A stretch of 64,000 nucleotides of DNA from contig JAWKLG010000017.1 of NCBI GenBank assembly GCA_041392845.1, forward strand, positions 103,405-167,404. Reading direction: 5' to 3'. Below, piece after piece: positions 61,157 through 64,000 of this stretch. Every line of letters begins with the position of its first letter. The stretch's first letter is position 1. The position numbers and the translations under genes are program-made. The notes under the pieces were generated by a model, which ran no database searches, was not told where the DNA came from, and was given only the letters and a program-made list of their open reading frames with translations. The stretch is from JAGQWW01 sp041392845. Its GTDB lineage: Bacteria; Bacteroidota; Bacteroidia; Chitinophagales; Saprospiraceae.

Positions 61157-62096
61157 ATTCAGAACAGTTTTAAAGGCAAAAAAATCAGATTTCAATATCA
61201 ATTTCAGGCATCCAATACTTTCTGCCGGAAGCTGTTTCGCTGAACACATTGGCAACAAGCTGGATGCGCTTAAAATTCCTATCCTGGTAAATCCTTTTGG
61301 CATCATTTATCATCCGATTCCTTTAGCTAACATGCTAAATCGACTGACAAATCCGTACCCGTTTACTGAAAAGGATATTTTTAAAAATGGCGATTTATGG
61401 CATAGCTGGATGCATCATGGTAGTTTTTCACATCCTGACCCTTTTGTGATGCTGGAAGGCCTGAATCAAGGACAGGACCATGCCGCCCATTTTTTAAAAA
61501 GAACAAATTTTTTGCTCCTAACGCTCGGCACAGCTAATGGCTTCCTTTTAGAAAAAGGTAATCAGGTTGTGGCAAACTGTCATAAAATGCCGGGAAACCT
61601 ATTTCAAAAAAAGAGAACAGAAACAGAATCTATTCAATCCATTCTGGAAGAAACCTTTAATAGGGTACTCTCAATAAACCCAAATTTAAAAATCATTTTA
61701 ACGGTGAGTCCAGTCCGGCATCTTAGGGACGGTCTGGTATCCAACAATCGTAGTAAGGCTACGCTATTATTAGCTTCGGAGTGGTTGGAAAAAAGATTTG
61801 ACCAGGTAGAATACTTCCCTGCCTATGAATTGGTGATGGATGACTTGCGCGATTATCGCTTTTACGCCCCTGACAAGATGCACCCCAGCCAGGAAGCAGT
61901 GGATTATGTTTGGAATAATTTCATGGAGACTTACATGGACAATGAAAGCAAAGAATTCATTTCAGAACTCCAAAAAATCCAGCTTAGTCAATCCCATCGT
62001 GCTTTATTTCCTCAGACGCCCTCTCATCAGAAATTTTTAGTGGATTTGAAAGAGCGAGAAGAGGCCTTCAGAGAAAAATGGGGGTTTGAAATTTAA
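61149..62096 (+). CDS. GSCFA-domain protein
   Basis: 315 residues, cytoplasmic by sequence. The name-giving motif is AGSCFAEHIGNKLDAL (starting near residue 26), with NPFGIIYHPIPLANML next, TLGTANGF, VANCHKMPGN and the C-terminal YFPAYELVMDDLRDYRFYA and DKMHPSQEAVDYVW. The last carries the Asp/His seen in SGNH/GDSL esterases, to which GSCFA belongs. An esterase acting on a sugar or envelope component is likely. The 3' end overlaps the convergent efflux lipoprotein gene by four bases. Confidence 0.93.
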   Translation: MIEFRTVLKAKKSDFNINFRHPILSAGSCFAEHIGNKLDALKIPILVNPFGIIYHPIPLANMLNRLTNPYPFTEKDIFKNGDLWHSWMHHGSFSHPDPFVMLEGLNQGQDHAAHFLKRTNFLLLTLGTANGFLLEKGNQVVANCHKMPGNLFQKKRTETESIQSILEETFNRVLSINPNLKIILTVSPVRHLRDGLVSNNRSKATLLLASEWLEKRFDQVEYFPAYELVMDDLRDYRFYAPDKMHPSQEAVDYVWNNFMETYMDNESKEFISELQKIQLSQSHRALFPQTPSHQKFLVDLKEREEAFREKWGFEI

Positions 62097-63502
62097 CGCC
62101 AGCCTCCACCTAGCGCTCGATATAATTCAACTACTGCTGTATATTTTTGTAATTCATCTGAAACTGCATTCAGTTTTGCTGCCAATAGGTTCTGTTCGGA
62201 TGTCAAAACATCAACATAACTGTTTTCTCCGTACTGCAGTAATTCCTGATTGAAGCTCACTGCATTTTCCAAGGCGTCTAATTGCTCTGCCCGAATATCA
62301 ATTTTCTCATTTGCCATTTCGTAGGCAAACAATGCATTGCTTACTTCTTCACTAGCATTTAAAACGGTTTGCTGAAAATATGCCCCGGCTTCTTCCATAG
62401 CAGCTTTGTTGGCTGCCAATCTGGCTTTGTTTATATTTTTATTTAAAATAGGCTGTACCAGACCTGCTGCTATATTCGCAAAAAAGGAAGTGGGATCCAC
62501 CAAATTGGCTATTTCCTGGGCATTAAGTCCTGCGGCGCCATTCAAATTCAAACCAGGATAAAAGAAAGCTTGAGCCATGTTTACCATTTCAAAAGAACTT
62601 CTCAAATTGTATTCAGCCTCCAAAACGTCCGGACGATTTGCTAATAACTGAGCTGGCACCCCTGCACTCAAAAATGGAATGCTGTCTTGAGATTCAAGCT
62701 CGTTTCTCAGAATAGATCCAGGGCTTTTCCCCAGAAGAATACTGAGACTATTTTCTAATTCCCGAATTCTTTGTTTTAAATCAGGAATCATGACTCTGGC
62801 AGAATGAAGATTGGCCTTACTTTGCTCCACATCTGCACCATTTACAGAAGCCGCATCTTTTAAATATTGCACAGTTTCTGCAAACTTTTCCCTCGCTTGC
62901 ACAGTCGCTTGAGTTATTGCTAATTGGCGGTCTAAGGCCATTAAATTATAGTAGGCATTGGCTACATCTGCAACAATTCTGGTTTGAACACCCCTTTTGA
63001 AGGCTTCACTTGCAAGCAAATCAGCAACTGCTGCCCTCTTTGCACTCCTGAGTTTTTGCCAAATATCAGCCTCCCAACTAGCAGAGAGATATAATTGATA
63101 TTGCTGCGCTGCAAACCCTGAAGCAGCAGAAGGAACATTGGCCAAATCAGCAATCGAAACTCCTGCATTGGCATCCAATCGGGGAAGTAATGTCCCTTTT
63201 TGTTGCAATAAGTATGCTTCTGAACTTTTAATTCGGGCAGTTGCCACTTTCAAATCCAAATTGGATTGGAGCGCATCATCAATAAGTTCTTGAAGGAGGC
63301 TATCCTTAAAAATCTCTCTCCATGGAATCTCAGCTATTGAATTGGTATCCGTAGTTTCAACTCCCCGGTAGCTTATGTCTTTTTCCACTCCAATCGGATG
63401 ATAATCCTTCACCACTTTACAACTGGAAACACCGACAAGTACTACCACACCCATAAGAAAAAATGAACTCCAATTATATTTTGCTTTTTCCATTTTTACC
63501 AT
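62093..63502 (-). CDS. Outer membrane efflux lipoprotein (OprM/NodT type)
   Basis: 469 residues from the ATG at 63502. Starts at 63493, or a TTG at 63520, are also possible. Lipobox VGVSSC, then two outer-membrane-efflux repeats: DALQSNLDLKVATARIKSSE in the first, and LANRPDVLEAEYNLRSSFEM introducing the second, with long alpha-helical barrel segments. It ends at LYRALGGGWR, the usual finish. It forms the trimeric outer membrane duct of an RND pump, and the pump gene lies immediately upstream in the same operon. Substrates unknown. Confidence 0.95.
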   Translation of the reverse strand: MVKMEKAKYNWSSFFLMGVVVLVGVSSCKVVKDYHPIGVEKDISYRGVETTDTNSIAEIPWREIFKDSLLQELIDDALQSNLDLKVATARIKSSEAYLLQQKGTLLPRLDANAGVSIADLANVPSAASGFAAQQYQLYLSASWEADIWQKLRSAKRAAVADLLASEAFKRGVQTRIVADVANAYYNLMALDRQLAITQATVQAREKFAETVQYLKDAASVNGADVEQSKANLHSARVMIPDLKQRIRELENSLSILLGKSPGSILRNELESQDSIPFLSAGVPAQLLANRPDVLEAEYNLRSSFEMVNMAQAFFYPGLNLNGAAGLNAQEIANLVDPTSFFANIAAGLVQPILNKNINKARLAANKAAMEEAGAYFQQTVLNASEEVSNALFAYEMANEKIDIRAEQLDALENAVSFNQELLQYGENSYVDVLTSEQNLLAAKLNAVSDELQKYTAVVELYRALGGGWR

Positions 63503-63516
63503 TTCAAATATTACAA

Positions 63517-64000
63517 TCAATTTGTCCGATTTGTAGCCTGGATTTCATCATCCATCCACTTGTCATAATCTTTTGGAGGTCCACTGATTCTCTCCTGTAG
63601 ACTTTGAAAAAATATAAACAGGATCGGGATAACAAGTACACCCAGCAACGTTCCTATCAGCATACCTCCAACAGCACCGGCTCCTATTGATCGGTTCCCT
63701 ACGGCTCCGGCTCCGGTTGAAAGCAACAAAGGAATCAAACCAAATATAAAGGCAAACGAAGTCATTAAGATAGGCCTTAACCTTGCCCTGGCACCTGCAT
63801 AAGCAGATTCGTAAACAGACATCCCGGCTCTTCTTCTTTGCAATGCAAATTCAACTATCAGGATGGCATTTTTTGCAAGAAGGCCAATAAGCATAATGAG
63901 GGAAATCTGTAAATAAATGTTATTATCTAGTTTAAACAACCATGCGAATAAGAAACTTCCTGCCAGACCAAATGGCAGCGAAAACAAAACCGACAATGGC
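63517..64000 (-). CDS. RND efflux transporter (AcrB-like), C-terminal part (partial)
   Basis: The gene runs off the window edge, leaving about 160 C-terminal residues. They form the last four transmembrane helices of a HAE1-type pump: LFSLPFGLAGSFLFAWLF, ISLIMLIGLLAKNAILIVEF (conserved helix 11), RARLRPILMTSFAFIFGLIP, and GAGAVGGMLIGTLLGVLVIP. The C-terminal tail is charged (PPKDYDKWMDDEIQATN). Proton-driven export of drugs or lipids together with the lipoprotein duct downstream and a periplasmic adaptor presumably encoded beyond the edge. Confidence 0.93.
   Translation of the reverse strand, partial: PLSVLFSLPFGLAGSFLFAWLFKLDNNIYLQISLIMLIGLLAKNAILIVEFALQRRRAGMSVYESAYAGARARLRPILMTSFAFIFGLIPLLLSTGAGAVGNRSIGAGAVGGMLIGTLLGVLVIPILFIFFQSLQERISGPPKDYDKWMDDEIQATNRTN

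Overview
The window looks like chromosomal DNA from a member of the Bacteroidota, possibly Saprospirales-like. Supporting signs are TAnnTTTG promoter elements with an upstream TTG (for example 10989-11019, 12898-12928 and 20026-20055), secreted proteins ending in type IX secretion (T9SS) sorting domains (29.1-31.3 kb), a GSCFA protein, a kynurenine pathway, and a MurA with Asp in place of the usual catalytic Cys. Placement below phylum level is my inference. Base composition is moderately AT-rich, and clearly more so at 7.4-12.6 kb.

Layout. 1-7.2 kb: end of a ParC/GyrA-type topoisomerase gene, then a tightly overlapping four-gene DNA repair operon (exonuclease, ATP-dependent ligase, Lhr-type helicase, PdeM nuclease). 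7.39-12.75 kb: a 5.3 kb AT-rich island bounded by a 36-bp exact direct repeat, one copy of which is the 3' end and terminator of an intact tRNA-Asp(GTC) gene. It carries a HEPN-motif protein, a two-gene membrane-linked module, the relic of an Abi_2 abortive-infection gene preceded by a hairpin RNA leader, and a tandem pair of lipoprotein genes. 13-29 kb: housekeeping genes accA, dapA, an LpxH-like phosphoesterase, a frameshifted CotH-family surface protein, a cupin_8/JmjC-like protein, rimP-nusA-infB, a frameshifted glycosyltransferase, murA and cinA. 29-31.3 kb: two T9SS cargo genes broken by frameshifts. 31.6-36.5 kb: metF, an M14 metallopeptidase and kmo. 36.5-43.2 kb: a xylose locus consisting of a xylulokinase fused to a LuxR-type HTH, a second plain xylulokinase, xylose isomerase and a sodium:sugar symporter. 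43.2-64 kb: DinB, small lipoproteins, an outer-membrane beta-barrel, an arsenosugar-type glycosyltransferase, a DUF547 protein, rnhB, a frameshifted kynU, alkB, a MazG-like protein, an orphan response regulator, a GT2 transferase, riboflavin synthase, a PaaE-like reductase, an acyl-CoA dehydrogenase with a pair of palindromic operators, a GSCFA protein, and the end of an RND efflux operon.

The strongest candidate for something undescribed is the kinase-HTH fusion at 36573-38528. A complete FGGY xylulokinase is joined through a coiled-coil linker to a Bacteroidota-type LuxR helix-turn-helix. TGACGTA words lie at its own promoter and in a cluster directly in front of xylB-xylA-symporter. This suggests a sugar kinase that reports substrate state directly to transcription. 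The tRNA-bounded island is the second candidate.

Intergenic DNA carries several families of short word-like tandem repeats (GCCAAT-type, TTTACGG/GCGAATA-type, CGAGCTAA-type). One composite of two families occurs twice in opposite orientations, and three loci have GCCAA-type arms as inverted pairs. About ten single-base frameshifts, mostly in short homopolymers, break four otherwise normal genes and both T9SS cargo genes. They may be residual sequencing errors, so those genes are annotated as repaired full-length loci.
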